NCBI GenBank assembly: GCA_021234155.1
Contig: JAJEKV010000013.1
Span: 14,857,877 to 14,921,876, forward strand
Origin: Isoetes taiwanensis
Taxonomy: Eukaryota; Streptophyta; Lycopodiopsida; Isoetales; Isoetaceae
Direction: 5' to 3'
DNA: 64,000 bases
Within the stretch, counting starts at the first letter, position 1; every line of letters begins with the position of its first letter. Shown piece by piece: positions 33,601 through 45,664 of this stretch. The notes under the pieces are model-generated. The model worked only from the letters and a program-made list of their open reading frames with translations. It was not told the DNA's origin and did no database searches. The position numbers and the translations under genes were made by a program.

Positions 33601-35116
33601 TTAAAAAAATACTCTGGTTATAGGAAGGCCATGCAAAACTCATTCATATGTATTTAGCCCAAAGTAATTTGGTGGCAGTAACCAAGCTTTGGAAGTGGAA
33701 CATGTTCTCAAATGCCTCAATTGCCACTTAACTTGGCATATTGGCATCATTTAATCTGTTCTGATTTTCTAATAAAGTAGCTGAAATGTGCAATGTTTTG
33801 TGTTTCTAAAATGTCCAGTCAACACTCACGCCAGTCTCCCTCTCTGAAAGCTCGCCTTCCCTCTCTTCGACCAACCATCTCTTCTCTCTTTGACGCAGCG
33901 CAGTCTGTACCATCTTGTTTTAAGATGGATACTAATTTTTCTTTTAAGTTTCAGATACAGTCGTCATTCACCTGGAACTTTATAAAATAATATTGGACAG
34001 TGATGCCCCTGAATACAATGGCTTTGGCAGGGTAAACTATCTTTTTTTCTTTTGTACTAGGTCTTGGGTTAAAGAAATCCAATATGTTTTGCAAACAAAG
34101 AGTCATGGGTTATTAGACATGTTGTTTCAGGTGTGTAATAACAAAATAGAATAGCCAGGATGGTATCTCCTAAATATATTTAAAATATTGCAATATCGTA
34201 CAGTTACATCATCTGACATGTTCTATGGTTACACAAAGGAGCATAACTGCTTTCTGTGGAATTATCAGAATTAGATATCAGAATAATGCCTTTGCTTGAA
34301 CAGCTCCATAATTGCTAAAGAGGCTATACAAGTCAATACAACAACCTGATATTCTCGAATGCCTTGGAATACCTTGGAACGAACCTTTGTATAACAAGCC
34401 ACTAACCTGATATTCCCCAATATCTTAAAACTATGTGGACTTCAGACCCTAAAGACCTAGAAAAGTTCATGCTATGGCTATCCAGGATAATAAAGACGTT
34501 TTTAATTATATTTTCTCAGAATTAGCTGGGAAAGCACGCAACTTCATAATAAATAATCAAGGATGCTGCTGATCTCTAAGATGCCATCTGCATGATTAAT
34601 TTAGCTCTAACGGTCTGTAATAGCTTGATGATCTATGTAGAATTTGCATCAAGAATGTGAGCATTGGATAAGCATTATGTTGTGTCATTTTTTTGTAACA
34701 CCAGTAACTGAAGCTGTAAAGCATGGTATCGCAATCCTCATTTTGTATCAGGCTCAACGGCTTAGTAGATAATTACGATATGCTATCTCATTGCAAACTA
34801 GAAAAATATGTAAGAAACATTTTTCATCTACCAGCTAGGAAACATTGTCCACTGAAAATTCAGCTACCAACTAGGTGACACTATTTGGTAGGAAACATAT
34901 CTAGTGAATATTTCCACAAAGCTTGAAGCTTGTTGAATGTAAAAGTGCTTATTATAAGGATGACACAGAAATACCATATTAGTATTTTTGGTCTTTGGGA
35001 TTTGCTAATCCCTTTAAGGGTATCATTCATCATTGGTATCTCATATGGCGTTACCACATGTTCTGATATATGGTAGCAACCATGTGTCGTACTAACAAGC
35101 GTGCACACACCGAAAG
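30680..35116. other. Gene-free AT-rich DNA
   Basis: Short ORFs on both strands (for example 31204-31524, 32675-32932) carry no signatures. A G/A-rich stretch at 31785-31855 (GGAGGATAAGGAGAAGG) is noted. At 33170-33570 short words around GTGGCCAAT/AGTTGGCCAC recur several times in imperfect form, suggesting an old simple-repeat-rich transposon. An A-rich element tail may lie near 36146. I cannot define borders. Confidence 0.45.
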
Positions 35117-35139
35117 GGTGGACCCTTCATGGGTCCACC
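35117..35139. repeat. Short perfect hairpin
   Basis: GGTGGACCC, loop TTCAT, GGGTCCACC: a 9-bp perfect stem. Plant genes do not use bacterial-type terminators, so this may be the end of an unrecognised foldback element or chance. Confidence 0.6.
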
Positions 35140-38100
35140 TGGTTTTATCCTAGATACCAATTCCTCACTTCCCCAAGGTGATTGCCCTCAAAAATAGATG
35201 CCCATATACCTTGTATAAGCCGCCCCTGTTTTTTCCACTTTCTCTTACAATTGCTTTTTTCACTTTCTCTTACAATTTATTATTCCTCCCTCGTCGTATC
35301 GTTTATGATATAAAGTTGATACCGCTCAATAAACAATGTTGGCATTGGGGTGGTTGATTGGGGTAAGATTCAATAACTACTATTGGTCTTGGGGAGTTTA
35401 TTGTTGCCAATGTGATATGGCAATGTCATATGTTGTTCCTTATCTTATTCAATTGTAGTAAATATTGTGGCACTTGGGTCTCTTTTATGTGAAGCTCTTA
35501 ATGGCCACAATGGCACATGTTCTACTTTTTGGATTAAGCCTTTTAGAAGGCATATGCATTTTGCAGCTCAACAGCTCAACCTGTAGGCACCTTCAAATAT
35601 ATTTTGACCTTGCATTGCACTATAACAACCAAACCTCCGCATGCATCTAGATACTACTATGTTATTTCTTACAACATTTTTGTTTGCTAAGATTTATATC
35701 GTCTTAGGTCTTATTACCATATTTGTTGAAGATGGCCAAAACATGCACAAGAAAACAAATTAAGCTTCATCCAATCTAGTGACCACATTTGTACATTTGT
35801 CAAATGGTATGTACAGAGAATAAAATTTATCCACAATTCAACAAAGGTGTTTGGTGAGTTGACATAACTATTGTTATTTGCTTTTATTGCCTCACGCTGG
35901 TGAAAGAATTTGATACCCTCAAAGTCCATGTCTCCTGCACTCCTCATACAATTTAATTTTTTTAAACTAAAAATACATACCACAACTCTCCAAGTGTACT
36001 AACCAATGACATTCACGCATTATGCAGTGCAAAAACAATGGCCAAGCAAAATCTGGCACACAGACATAAGGCAGCAATAGATCCAGGCATTCCAAGTTTT
36101 CATCATCGAGAGATGTCAATGCTCACATTCACCAACCCAACATGATACTAAAAAAAAAAATAGAAGCAGTGACGAAGAAACCAGCAAGTGAATTCTTGCA
36201 AACATGAGCTATAATCCTCGTCGGTGACCACACCCAGCTCCCGCCCATATGCAAGCACAAAAAGCGAGATGCCAATGTCGCGTGTATGCACCCTCACAAA
36301 CAGCCCCTACTTTATGCAAGCAAAGAGGTACCACCCGACGCAATCAATCAGGTAGTCCTCCAACCCTGAGTACATAACCTTCCTCAACACCATAAGAGAA
36401 TGGCCACTGGCCCAATGCAAGCTCAGACAAATACTAGGATCTCACATCATCAACAAAGAAGAAGCGCTCAACAAAATCGATAGTAACACCATAGTATTAT
36501 GCACCCATCACGAGGATATTCGACATTACAACACAATGGCTATGGCCAAAATGTCCCTAGCAACCATGTGCACAAGATACAAGTCCACACCAATGCACCA
36601 ACAAAATGAACGACTGGATTGATGACCCAACATTCAACCAAATACCTTATGTCATCATAGGATACAGAGTCATAATCATTAGCAATATGGACATACCGGC
36701 ATGGATTGAAAATAGGGGGCCCTCCCCAAAATATCCGCCCATTCTTAAAAATATCCGACCATCTAAAAATATTTCCGACGATTTTCCGTATTTAAAAACA
36801 AAAAAGTCTGGTAGAATACACCAAAAACTGCACTTTCAAATATTTTTTCCGGTAGTCTGAAATACAAGGTGGTATTTTTTACTGGTTAAGGGCATCCCAT
36901 CCTACATACCAGGAGAAATAGTCAATGGAACAATAGGAAGATTCACATGCATAGAGACCGGCGACCAAACAGGAGACACAAAAGGCATCATGGTCTACAT
37001 TGACAACTCTTCCCAACACATGTACGTCAAATGAACACTGGTTGAATATAGACATCCAAAGGCCCAAGACCATTTTCAAGAGAACATTCCCACTTGCATT
37101 GGCGTATGCCATGATGAGAACATAAGAGCTAAAGCTCCACGATAGAAGGCAACACAATAATGTTGGATGTAATGTTGTTATGAATAAAGGGCAGGAAACA
37201 ATTGCCGATTGTATCGCCAATCATGCCAGCTGACTTCTAGCCAAATAAAACACTGCCAATATAGCAACAACTACAAATAAGGTAACCGCCATATAATCTA
37301 TAGTAATATCAAATAATCAGAATTGCACACTCTTTTCCTATCACATATCTATATGTGTAGTTTGCACTATTTCTAAACGCTAAGCACCTTTTCAAATTTC
37401 GTGTGTTAGCGCTTTTTGTATCAATGTCACACTAAGGTGACAAAGAGAAAAGAGATTCATTCGTTATGCTTCACACGTTATAGAAACCTCTTCTAAATCA
37501 TTGTAATTTCACAAGCACAGAAAATAAACAAAAATCACCCAACAACTAATAAAAGTGCATATACAAACAAGCTCATTAGCAAAATTGCCATAGTCTCTAC
37601 AAATACCAAGTAACTAAGCTAAACGTAAGCTTCCTATGTTTAAACATACAGTCAATATGCTCTCTCTCACCTTCAAATGACACTTGCATAAAGCCCATGT
37701 ACCTAACATTTCGTCACACAGAGACCAACACAGCAGAAGCACACCATCAAACTTCACTAGATAATCATGCCAAAAAAAAACCACAATCCTCACTCCAAAA
37801 ACTAGAAAAATCACCCAACAAGAAAAATTGCATATACGTACAAACCGCTATAACCTTGCAATTCAGTGTACTCGTCAATCATGATAATCTTCAGTAACAT
37901 AGATCAATAATGTCATCATATTGCCCTATCACATAGCATTAAACTTCACAATACCTTCTAATGCCATCATATGGCCCTATCACGGAGCATTGAAATTCAC
38001 ATTCTTTCCCTATTGTGCCTCTATATATATAGTTTGCACTAATTATAAGCTGTAAGCAACTTTTAGTTTGTGTCTTCAATGTCAGATTGAGGTGACAATC

Positions 38101-38174
38101 ATGTCAGAATAAGCTTCTTGAATCTAGCTACTCTAACCCCACCCTAATCTTTACCCCAATCCTGCATTTCCGCT
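35140..38174. other. Gene-free DNA with a diverged internal duplication
   Basis: About 37315-37445 and 37995-38100 are related (CACATATCTATATGTGTAGTTT/CCTCTATATATATAGTTT, then GCAC, then AAGC..CTTTT, then TGTCA, then GAGGTGACAA or similar). A short tandem pair, ATCATAT(T/G)GCCCTATCAC, lies at 37914-37985. ORFs at 36606 and 36879-37220 are unassigned. Confidence 0.45.
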
Positions 38175-38230
38175 AGTGCGTGCGCGCGCGCGTGCGTGCG
38201 TGTGTGTGTGTTTTTTTTTGTGCGCGCGTA
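38175..38230. repeat. GT/GC alternating microsatellite
   Basis: Alternating purine-pyrimidine tract (GTGCGTGCGCGCGCGCGTGC..GTGTGTGTG), then T9, then GTGCGCGCG. Such tracts can adopt Z-DNA. It ends about 100 bp upstream of the invertase relic. Confidence 0.85.
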
Positions 38231-38238
38231 TAAGCTAT

Positions 38239-38306
38239 ATATCCCTACAAATGAAGAACAAAGGCACTCACAATATCCCTACAAATGAAGAACAAAGGCA
38301 CTCACA
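38239..38306. repeat. 34-bp tandem duplication
   Basis: ATATCCCTACAAATGAAGAA... at 38239-38272 is repeated exactly at 38273-38306. Confidence 0.92.
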
Positions 38307-38324
38307 TGCAGGATGCAGTGAGAA

Positions 38325-40007
38325 AAATACCTCATACTTTTGCTCGTAATTCTGTCACCATTTACTTGTTTTGCTCTTGCTGAGACAACTACATTTGTTT
38401 CGAATGGCGTGAATCATAGGACTGGTTACACCCCTCAAAAATTGGATGAATGACCCCAACACTCCCATGTTCTACAAAGGTTTCTACCATTTATTTTTTT
38501 TACCAATATAATCCAGATTCTGCCATTTGAGGGAATATTACTTGGGATCATGTTGTCTCACAAGACATGATACATTGGTCTTACCTAGATCCTGCTCTAG
38601 TGCCTGACCACTGGTATGACATTAATGGAGTTTGGTCTGGTTCTGCTACCTTTGTTGGTGGCAACCCAGTTCTTCTTAACATTGGTGCATCAAATTCCCT
38701 TTGCTCAAGTGCAAAACATGGCGATCCTTATCGACCCGGACCGATCCATTGCTTAGAAAATGGATGAAAGTTAGTGAGAATCCAATTATGGCCCCTCCTT
38801 TAGGAATTAACATCTCCGACTTTAGAGATCCAACAACTGCTTGGGTTGGACTTGATGGAATGTGGAGAATCTTAGTTGGATCTAAACATAATGTTAACCA
38901 TATAGGTATGACAAAGCCCCGACTTTTTTTCGTGGTACCTTGTTGATCATCCCTCTACTCGGGTGATGGAAATGGAATGTGGGAATGTCCTGATTTTTAC
39001 CCAATAGCTTCAAGTGGTAACTTAGGAGATACTTCTTCTACTTCAATACTAAGAATTCTTGGTGGCAGACATGTTTTCAAAGTAAGCCTTGATGATAAAA
39101 GATATGATAGTTATGTTATTGGCAAGTATGATGAATACTTGGATATTTTTCAACCTAATAATGACTCTAATTCAGATGCCATAACTAAGTTGAGGTATGA
39201 TTATGGTTTCTTTTATGCTTCAAAGACGTTCTACGATGAGAAGAAAGATAGGAGGATCTTATGGGGTTGGATCAGTGAAACGGACACTCCAAGTGAGGAT
39301 ATTGCAAAAGGATGGGCTTCAGTACAAGCAATTCCTAGATCTATTTGGTTAGACAAACACAACCTTAACATGTTGAAGCGAAAGCCCATTGAAGAACTTG
39401 AAAATCTAAGGTTAAGGAATACATTTCACGAAGATGTGGTGGTGAACTCTGGAGAGATAATAGAATTGGGAGGTGGCAATGGACCGATGCTTGATATTGA
39501 AGTAACATTTGATATTTGAAAGACACAAACACAAGTTTGGATATCTAAGTTTGAATGTGCAAGAGGCACGAAATATTTGTTATGTGGCAAAGGAGAGAGA
39601 TGAACGCATGTATGCATCATTTGGTCTCTATGTTCTTGTTTCCAAGAACTTGGAAGAGTCTACTGCAGTATCTTTCAAGCTTGTGCATGGCGAGGATGGC
39701 ATGCATGTAGTTATGTGTTCTGATCAAAGGAACTCGTCATTGGTGGCATCGGATGTGAGCAAGACTATGTATGGGAGCTTTGTGAATGTTGGCAAAGGGG
39801 AGCAACTTTCTATAAGGATCCTTGTTGACCATTCCATTGTGGAAGCCTTTGCTCAAGATGGTGTTGCTGCCATTACTTCTAGAGCATATAAGTTTGGCTG
39901 TTGAAAATAATTCCCATTTGTTTCTCTTCAATGATGGCAAATCATCAATTAGGGCTAGCAATATCTCTATTTGGCAATTGAGAAAGGTGACTTTCAGTAC
40001 CTTGTAA
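38325..40007 (+). pseudogene. Cell-wall-type invertase (GH32) pseudogene, intronless
   Basis: Acid invertases hydrolyse sucrose in the cell wall or vacuole. Pieces in order: signal-like [37 protein letters not shown] (38440-38460, catalytic nucleophile motif), [18 protein letters not shown], a TGA where Trp is expected, GNITWDHVVSQDMIHWSYLD, NGVWSGSATF, ISDFRDPTTAWVG (RDP motif), GMWECPDFYPIAS (acid/base motif with Pro, as in cell-wall enzymes; vacuolar ones have Val), FYASKTFYD, RILWGW, then LSIRILVDHSIVEAFAQDG of the C-terminal beta-sandwich, ending IWQLRKVTF. At least five frame changes or stops break it. No introns interrupt it, even around the DPN triplet that plant invertases usually carry as a 9-bp mini-exon, which suggests a processed copy. 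No start codon fits the signal frame. Confidence 0.92.
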
Positions 40008-40872
40008 GAGTTTACAGGCAATTGAGGATACCCTGAATGAGTCCTGCATGGATGAGACTGTCTGAATAGTTTTACATCTTTCAAACTATGGTTTTTATCC
40101 AATACCTATTCCCTGGGACATGACATTATATCTTATCTTATATGTACAAATATGAAGTCCATCTGCACAATTAAGCGGACACAACATCAGCATCGCTAGC
40201 ATGTTACAAACATGCTATATATCATTACTTAACATACTTGTTACAAAACTCTGCTAAGAAGGAAACAGCAATTTTTGCAGAGGGACATTGAAAAGAAAAA
40301 CATGGCTATGGCCCTGTCTCATATGCAGTTACTGTAACCAAAAACTTCGATGCAGACTTCCAACATAAACAGCATTTATCCATGGCATAACATTTGGAAA
40401 TTATTAAATTGTCAAAAGGATTTATCACAAAAAAAAGACACAATTTTGCATTGCTTAAATTAGAAAGGGAGTTTGCTCCTGCTGTCAGCCTTGAATGGCT
40501 TTTTACTTTGTACATCGATTAGCAACAAAGCAAGTTGTCTTCCTAGACAATGATAGCGTATCCAGAAAAAGCAGGCATCTTTGCTTCCACTAGCTCCCTG
40601 ACATTAAATTTCTGGACGCCAATTGTTGCTTCAAAATACCAAACACAGTTTCAACTTAGAGACTCTCTCTAAGACACCATGTTTTAAATCAAATTTGACA
40701 TGATGCTATTACAATAGACATCACATAAAGAAACCTCTCCCTTGCTATAACTGATGCACTGTCTATAATAACATCTAAGACTCCTTAAAAGCAATGAAAC
40801 CTATTAAACTATCACCTTCCAGTTGAAAGGATGCAACACAAATAGACAAGGAACGTGAGATCAACAACCTTT
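40008..40872. other. Intergenic DNA between the invertase relic and the COA4-like gene
   Basis: AT-rich, without coding signatures. The last 300 bp before 40873 would be the 3' flank of the minus-strand COA4-like gene. Confidence 0.45.
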
Positions 40873-41349
40873 TTATTTGGTGTCTTCCTGGACCTCGGCT
40901 GCCTGAAACTTTTCCTTGTAGCATTCATGAAGCGCCTTCACTTCTGGTAAAAGATGAAAACACAAGACACGTTATACCCACATGCTAGACCTATACTACT
41001 TATTTCATAAGACAGCCATCACCGAGCGAATCACCAATTTTATATGAAGCTGTGGATATGGCTCCGTATTATATTAGAATACATCACAAGAGTAAGACGA
41101 ATACCGCTTTGGCATGATCTCCAATTTCTATTGGTTTTGATCAAGCATTCCTGTATGACGACAGAACGAGAAAGTACAAAATACTCAAAATCTAAAATTC
41201 TGGGCATAGCCATCGAGTGTATACAGAAAAACATATTGAGTTACCTGTAAATTATTGTACAGATTAGCGCACTCTCTGAGCTGCTTGATAGTTTCGTCTT
41301 CGTCGTCGTTACAGGGATCTGGATGGATCGGCTTCTTCCCAGGCCCCAT
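40873..41349 (-). CDS. COA4: Small twin-CX9C (CHCH) protein, COA4-like cytochrome oxidase assembly factor
   Basis: Minus-strand exons 41349-41245, 41150-41105 and 40943-40873 have GT-AG borders (donors GTAACT and GTATTC; acceptors ATACAG and TACCAG). They join in phase to a 73-residue protein starting MGPGKKPIHPDPCNDDEDE and ending FQAAEVQEDTK. The core has C27-x9-C37 (CANLYNNLQEC) and C48-x9-C58 (CQSEVKALHEC), the twin-CX9C fold that is oxidised and trapped in the mitochondrial intermembrane space by the MIA40 relay. The segment NRNWRSCQ before the third Cys matches the 'DWRQCQ' signature of COA4/CHCHD8, an assembly factor of cytochrome c oxidase. Each exon is too short to stand out as an ORF. 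No disrupting change is seen. Symbol given by motif similarity; another CX9C family member remains possible. Confidence 0.83.
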
Positions 41350-41520
41350 AGATTAGGTTAGATTAGGTCAAATTCTAGCAAAGCAAAACTTTACTTGCCA
41401 TACCTTGTTTTTAGCTATGAATCATCATTTGGTATGTTATGGATTATACAACATTGAAAATATGTGTGATGTAAAATGTACTTACGTATACAGGAAAGGC
41501 ATGTAACTGGCCTTTCATGT

Positions 41521-41980
41521 AACGTGAAAACCAGTTAAGAGCTATTCTGTGGCACGTAAAGAACAGTTAGGTGCTGTTCTGCCCCCTCGTCCAACCGTAT
41601 GCCGCCACATGGCCATTTTTAGCACACTTTCATTTCCAGAAATATCGCTAACAAAATGTTCAATCTTTTAGTGGCAATTCTCTGCTCCAGCCTATAGATT
41701 GTTGACACGTGGCACACAGAACATCACCTAACTCTCCTCCACGTTATAGGGAAGCCCATTTAGTGGGCTTTCCTATATACGGAATGGAGGGTAGATCACT
41801 GGAATGCAGTGTAGAATTTGTGGAAACGAAGGTAAATCTGTGGAATGAAGGTGGATCCCGGAACGCACAGCCGATTTCTTTCTCTCGAACTTCCTGGCTT
41901 TGAAACAGTACCAAAAAGTGCCGCGTGGCAAGATAGTATTGGACAAAACGGCAGAATAGCTCTTAACTGGTTTTTACGTT
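41521..41980. mobile_element. 460-bp TIR element upstream of the COA4-like gene
   Basis: The left end AACGTGAAAACCAGTTAAGA-GCTATTCTG (41521-41549) and right end 41952-41980 are inverted complements over 29 bp with one mismatch. The interior has GC-richer unique sequence and no transposase. It lies 172 bp upstream of the COA4-like ATG and so could hold or displace promoter elements. Target-site duplication not visible. Confidence 0.75.
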
Positions 41981-44335
41981 GAAATTAAGTGCATGTCGTG
42001 GTAGTATTAATTACAAGTGTAATTTAGTAGAAATTTCAACAAAAATCCTTTTATGTTCTCTGAAATTACTAGACACCCACTTGGCATGTCGAGCAGAAGT
42101 AACGTAATTGAAGAAGTATTCTAGTATTGTTGAGAAATATCCATATTATAGGGAGGGCAATTCATCAACTTGTACAGGAGCTCACCATTTATTTATGAAT
42201 TGAAAATGGTAGGTTGGTACAATTGAAATTGCCACAAGAGGCGAGATTGTGTTAGTGTAGGATGAAACTATACAATTCTTGTGTATCCTACCTTTGCGCA
42301 AGATCTACTTTCTTACATTCTTGAGGTTTTGGATGCTCATCTTCAACATTAGCTATTGTATTCTTTGACTTTCTAGTACCTTGATTACTATAAAGATTTT
42401 CCCTTTGAAACCTTTCAGGGCATGAATTTTAAATCTTGGTATTAATGGTTGTATTGACTCTATTGTAAGGGTCCCATGGCATGAGACATAAATAATTAGT
42501 TTTATTCTATTCGTTTATAACGTCTAGTGGCATAACCTGTATGCTTGTAGTGTAATTCCCAAGTAAAAAAGTCTAGCTGAGAGTTGTGCATGGAGTTGAT
42601 ATGAGACTAAGTATGTTGTGAATATGTTTATCCTTTGTTTATGGTTTCATATGCACATCTTTGGCTTTTGGGCCATTCTACCTAGCTTTACTAATAAGTG
42701 ACCTCTGTAGAGGCCATTTAACATGTTTTTTAAGTGCTAATATTGGATTAATGCACAATCAATAGAAAACAAAAAATAGGTTATAAAAAGAATGACATGT
42801 TGATCTTATAGTCTCAATGGGCATAAAAATGCTCGAACAAAAGGCCTTAGGAATATGGGCCTCTCATTTTTATTGGTTTCCAAATATTTCATTTTATGTT
42901 TGATGCGTCATTGAATGTCCCCACGCAGGAAAACGTTGGTGAAGCCCATATCCACGCATTAGAGGCGTTCACAAGATGTGTGTCACACAAAAGCAAAAAA
43001 AAAAGGCAAATGTAGAAATACTAACAAGGTCCGTGAGGGCTCTCATGCAAGGCGTGAGTACCATTTACTTTGGGTGCACTTTTGAAAATGAAACACTATA
43101 TTTTGGAAGTGGTTGTGCCATCAGAATTCGCAACAGATGGCCAACATCGCTATTGGATTCCCATGTCTGCTTCACTCCATCAGGTATGTTTTTACTCTTG
43201 TTTACTGCAAGCTCTCCTCGTTTGTACAATTGATAGATAGCATCTGCAAACAATATGGCATAATCCTAATTCTTCCTCTTATTGGCATCATCCAAATCCT
43301 CAAAAATTGTTGGAGGTAAAATATTGTATTTTGAAATATACTAGATTAGTGGGTTCATCAACACCATCATTGCATTTGTAATGGACGCCAAGAGCCATTC
43401 ATATGCACCCCCTGCCCCTCTCCTCCCATTGTTTTTTTTTTTTTTTTTTTTTTTTTGGGGGGGGGGGGGGGTGGATATGGAATTCTCTGATAGCAATTTA
43501 CCACATGCTATGAATCATTACATAATAACTAGCATACAGTTCTTGATAAACTACGTCTCAATCCCATACGTTAGAACTAAAATAGTCTTATAATCTATAT
43601 TTAACCCTTTGATAGTACTGTGCTACGTCTCATATACTTAAAGTAAGTTTGATGTTTTAGTAGTAAGCTAATTTCCTAGGTTTTCTCTTGTTAGACGACC
43701 CATAGGCAAGGTTCCATATGTCAAGTGGAATATCGCTTGTTTATCTAATTTAGATTGATACAATCATGTCTATAGCCTATTGCATTCGGTGCTTCTACAT
43801 CATATGTATGCTTTGTAAGGCATATATAAATAGTTGTTTTATTAGTAGGCCTATTTTACCTAAGTTTTCTCTTGTTAGGCTAGCCATCAAGTGGAATATA
43901 ACTTGTTTTTCTAACTTACCGCGATACAATCATTTCTATATTTCAATCGATGCTTCTACATCATATGTATGCTTTTTAAAACATATATGAACATGTTATC
44001 TCCCCCCTCCTAGTAAATCCTATACATGGGCATCCAAATTTATAAGTTAATTCAATTTATAAATTATGTTGTTATCATAAAATTTTTTTTTGTTATACTA
44101 TAATATGCTTTTGTTTGTTTGGTTATTTTGTTTGTGAAATTTCACTTATTCAATTTTCATTCATCACACTAATACTCTTAAGTTCCCTTAATAGAAGTTT
44201 TCTAATTACGTCAGTAATGACAATACTCTTGGAATTAGTAGTAGGAGACAAGAAAAATGTTTTAGCAAATGATTCATGTTTTAATGCTTTCATTTTTCTT
44301 CAGGTGGGATTGCTTCTCAAATTCTTTAAGAAGAA
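41981..44335. other. Upstream DNA of the FAMA-like gene
   Basis: Mostly AT-rich. About 43680-43995 holds a diverged direct duplication (GTTTTCTCTTGTTAG, AAGTGGAATAT, CTTGTTT, CGATACAATCAT, TTCTACATCATATGTATGCTTT, in the same order). TTTTTCTTCAG at 44294-44304 just before the start codon is a good acceptor, so a 5' leader intron is likely. Nothing coding is supported, including the ORFs at 42976-43233. Confidence 0.5.
43432..43471 (+). repeat. T25-G15 double homopolymer
   Basis: Twenty-five Ts directly followed by fifteen Gs. The abrupt switch is unusual; it can form a G-quadruplex and may be of uncertain length in the assembly. Confidence 0.9.
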
Positions 44336-45664
44336 ATGATGTCACACCATCTTCAAAATCCTGAAACTATTGAGAAAGATGGGGATGTACAACCAATCGA
44401 ATGCAACTTGTTTGATGCAATAAATGGCTCCCAACTCACATGTGAAACCTACTTTACACATGAGCATTCCAAGTTTGTAGGGGGCACATCATTTTCTGGT
44501 CTATCTTTAATGCAAAGAGAGCATGAAGAGGAGAATAAAGATGAGATAGATCATGGCGTCTTAGGTACCATGCCATGTAATATGTTTGCAAGAGCGGGAT
44601 GTAGTGAGCATGATCTAAAAACTCGAGATCTTAAAGAAATATTGCATCCACAGCCATCTCCATCAAACTTGGACATTGAACTAGCAACTTGCAGTTTCTG
44701 GGCAAATAATGAACAAGATGGGCACACAAGCATTATGGATGCTAGTGGAGAAATGGCAAGATACGATGAATCTATGGAGTCTTCATTGAAACATCAATTT
44801 CCTTATGGTAATAATCCGACAGGATCGAGGGTAGAGTTGCATAATAATAAGCAAAAGAGAAGACGTTCTCGTCCATGTAAAACAAGCGAGGAGGTAGAGA
44901 GCCAAAGAATGACACACATAGCTGTTGAAAGAAATAGACGGAAACAAATGAATGAGCATCTTCGGGTCCTACGGTCTCTAATGCCAGGATCATATGTGCA
45001 AAGGGTATGTTTGCATTGTTATTGCTTTTAGTTTTCTTTAACTATAATTGATGATAGACGTGAATTTTCAGGGCGATCAAGCTTCAATTATTGGAGGTGC
45101 AATTGAATTTGTAAAGGAGCTACAACAATTGTTACATTGTTTAGAAGAACAAAAGAGACGAAAAATGCTATCTGAAACATTGACTCCAAGAAATGGGTGC
45201 TCTGTTATAAATCCACAAAATGTACCTTGCTTTCCATCTACACAAGTCGATTCCAAATACATCGATGCTTATTATGAACCAATCAAGGAGACATATGCAG
45301 AGATTAAATCCGATATTGTTGATGTTGAAGTGAAGATGCTTGGTGCAGATGTCTTCATAAAAATACTATCTCATAGAAATCCTGGTCAATTGCTAAAGAC
45401 AATAATAGCACTTGAAAATGTCTACTGCACAATCTTGCACACTAATATCACAACGATTGAACATACAGTTTTATATTCCTTTAACATCAAGGTTAGTATG
45501 CGTTAGTTTTGAATTCCACATTATAATGTGCATTTTAATTCCACGTTATAATATGCATACTTATACTTGCTTTTTATGTGTTTTAGGTCGAAGCTAATTG
45601 TGGATTGACAGTTGAAAATATTGCCTCTATTATCCAACAAAGCTTCTCCACTATAGAGACATAA
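44336..45664 (+). CDS. FAMA: bHLH transcription factor, FAMA/SPCH/MUTE class
   Basis: Exons 44336-45004, 45072-45491 and 45587-45664 encode 388 residues. Group Ia bHLH factors dimerise with ICE1/SCREAM-type partners and drive the stomatal lineage; FAMA controls guard-cell differentiation. The basic region has H194, E198 and R202 in [12 protein letters not shown] (E-box/G-box binding), preceded by [11 protein letters not shown] as in FAMA. Helix one is [19 protein letters not shown], helix two [19 protein letters not shown], and the intron falls between QR and GDQ as in the family. The C-terminal ACT-like/SMF domain (306-388) includes [38 protein letters not shown] and [11 protein letters not shown]. 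The 180-residue N-terminus is divergent. An in-frame TAA nine bases upstream fixes the start. Introns are 67 and 95 bp. It could be a FAMA paralogue rather than the orthologue. Confidence 0.92.

Noticed and set aside
35117-35139. Hairpin as a transcription terminator
   Set aside because: No gene ends there and plant pol II does not use such hairpins.
43065-43253. Minus-strand ORF with SKNIPDGVKQTWES as a gene
   Set aside because: Short, no homologous family recognised, and the opposite strand is equally open.
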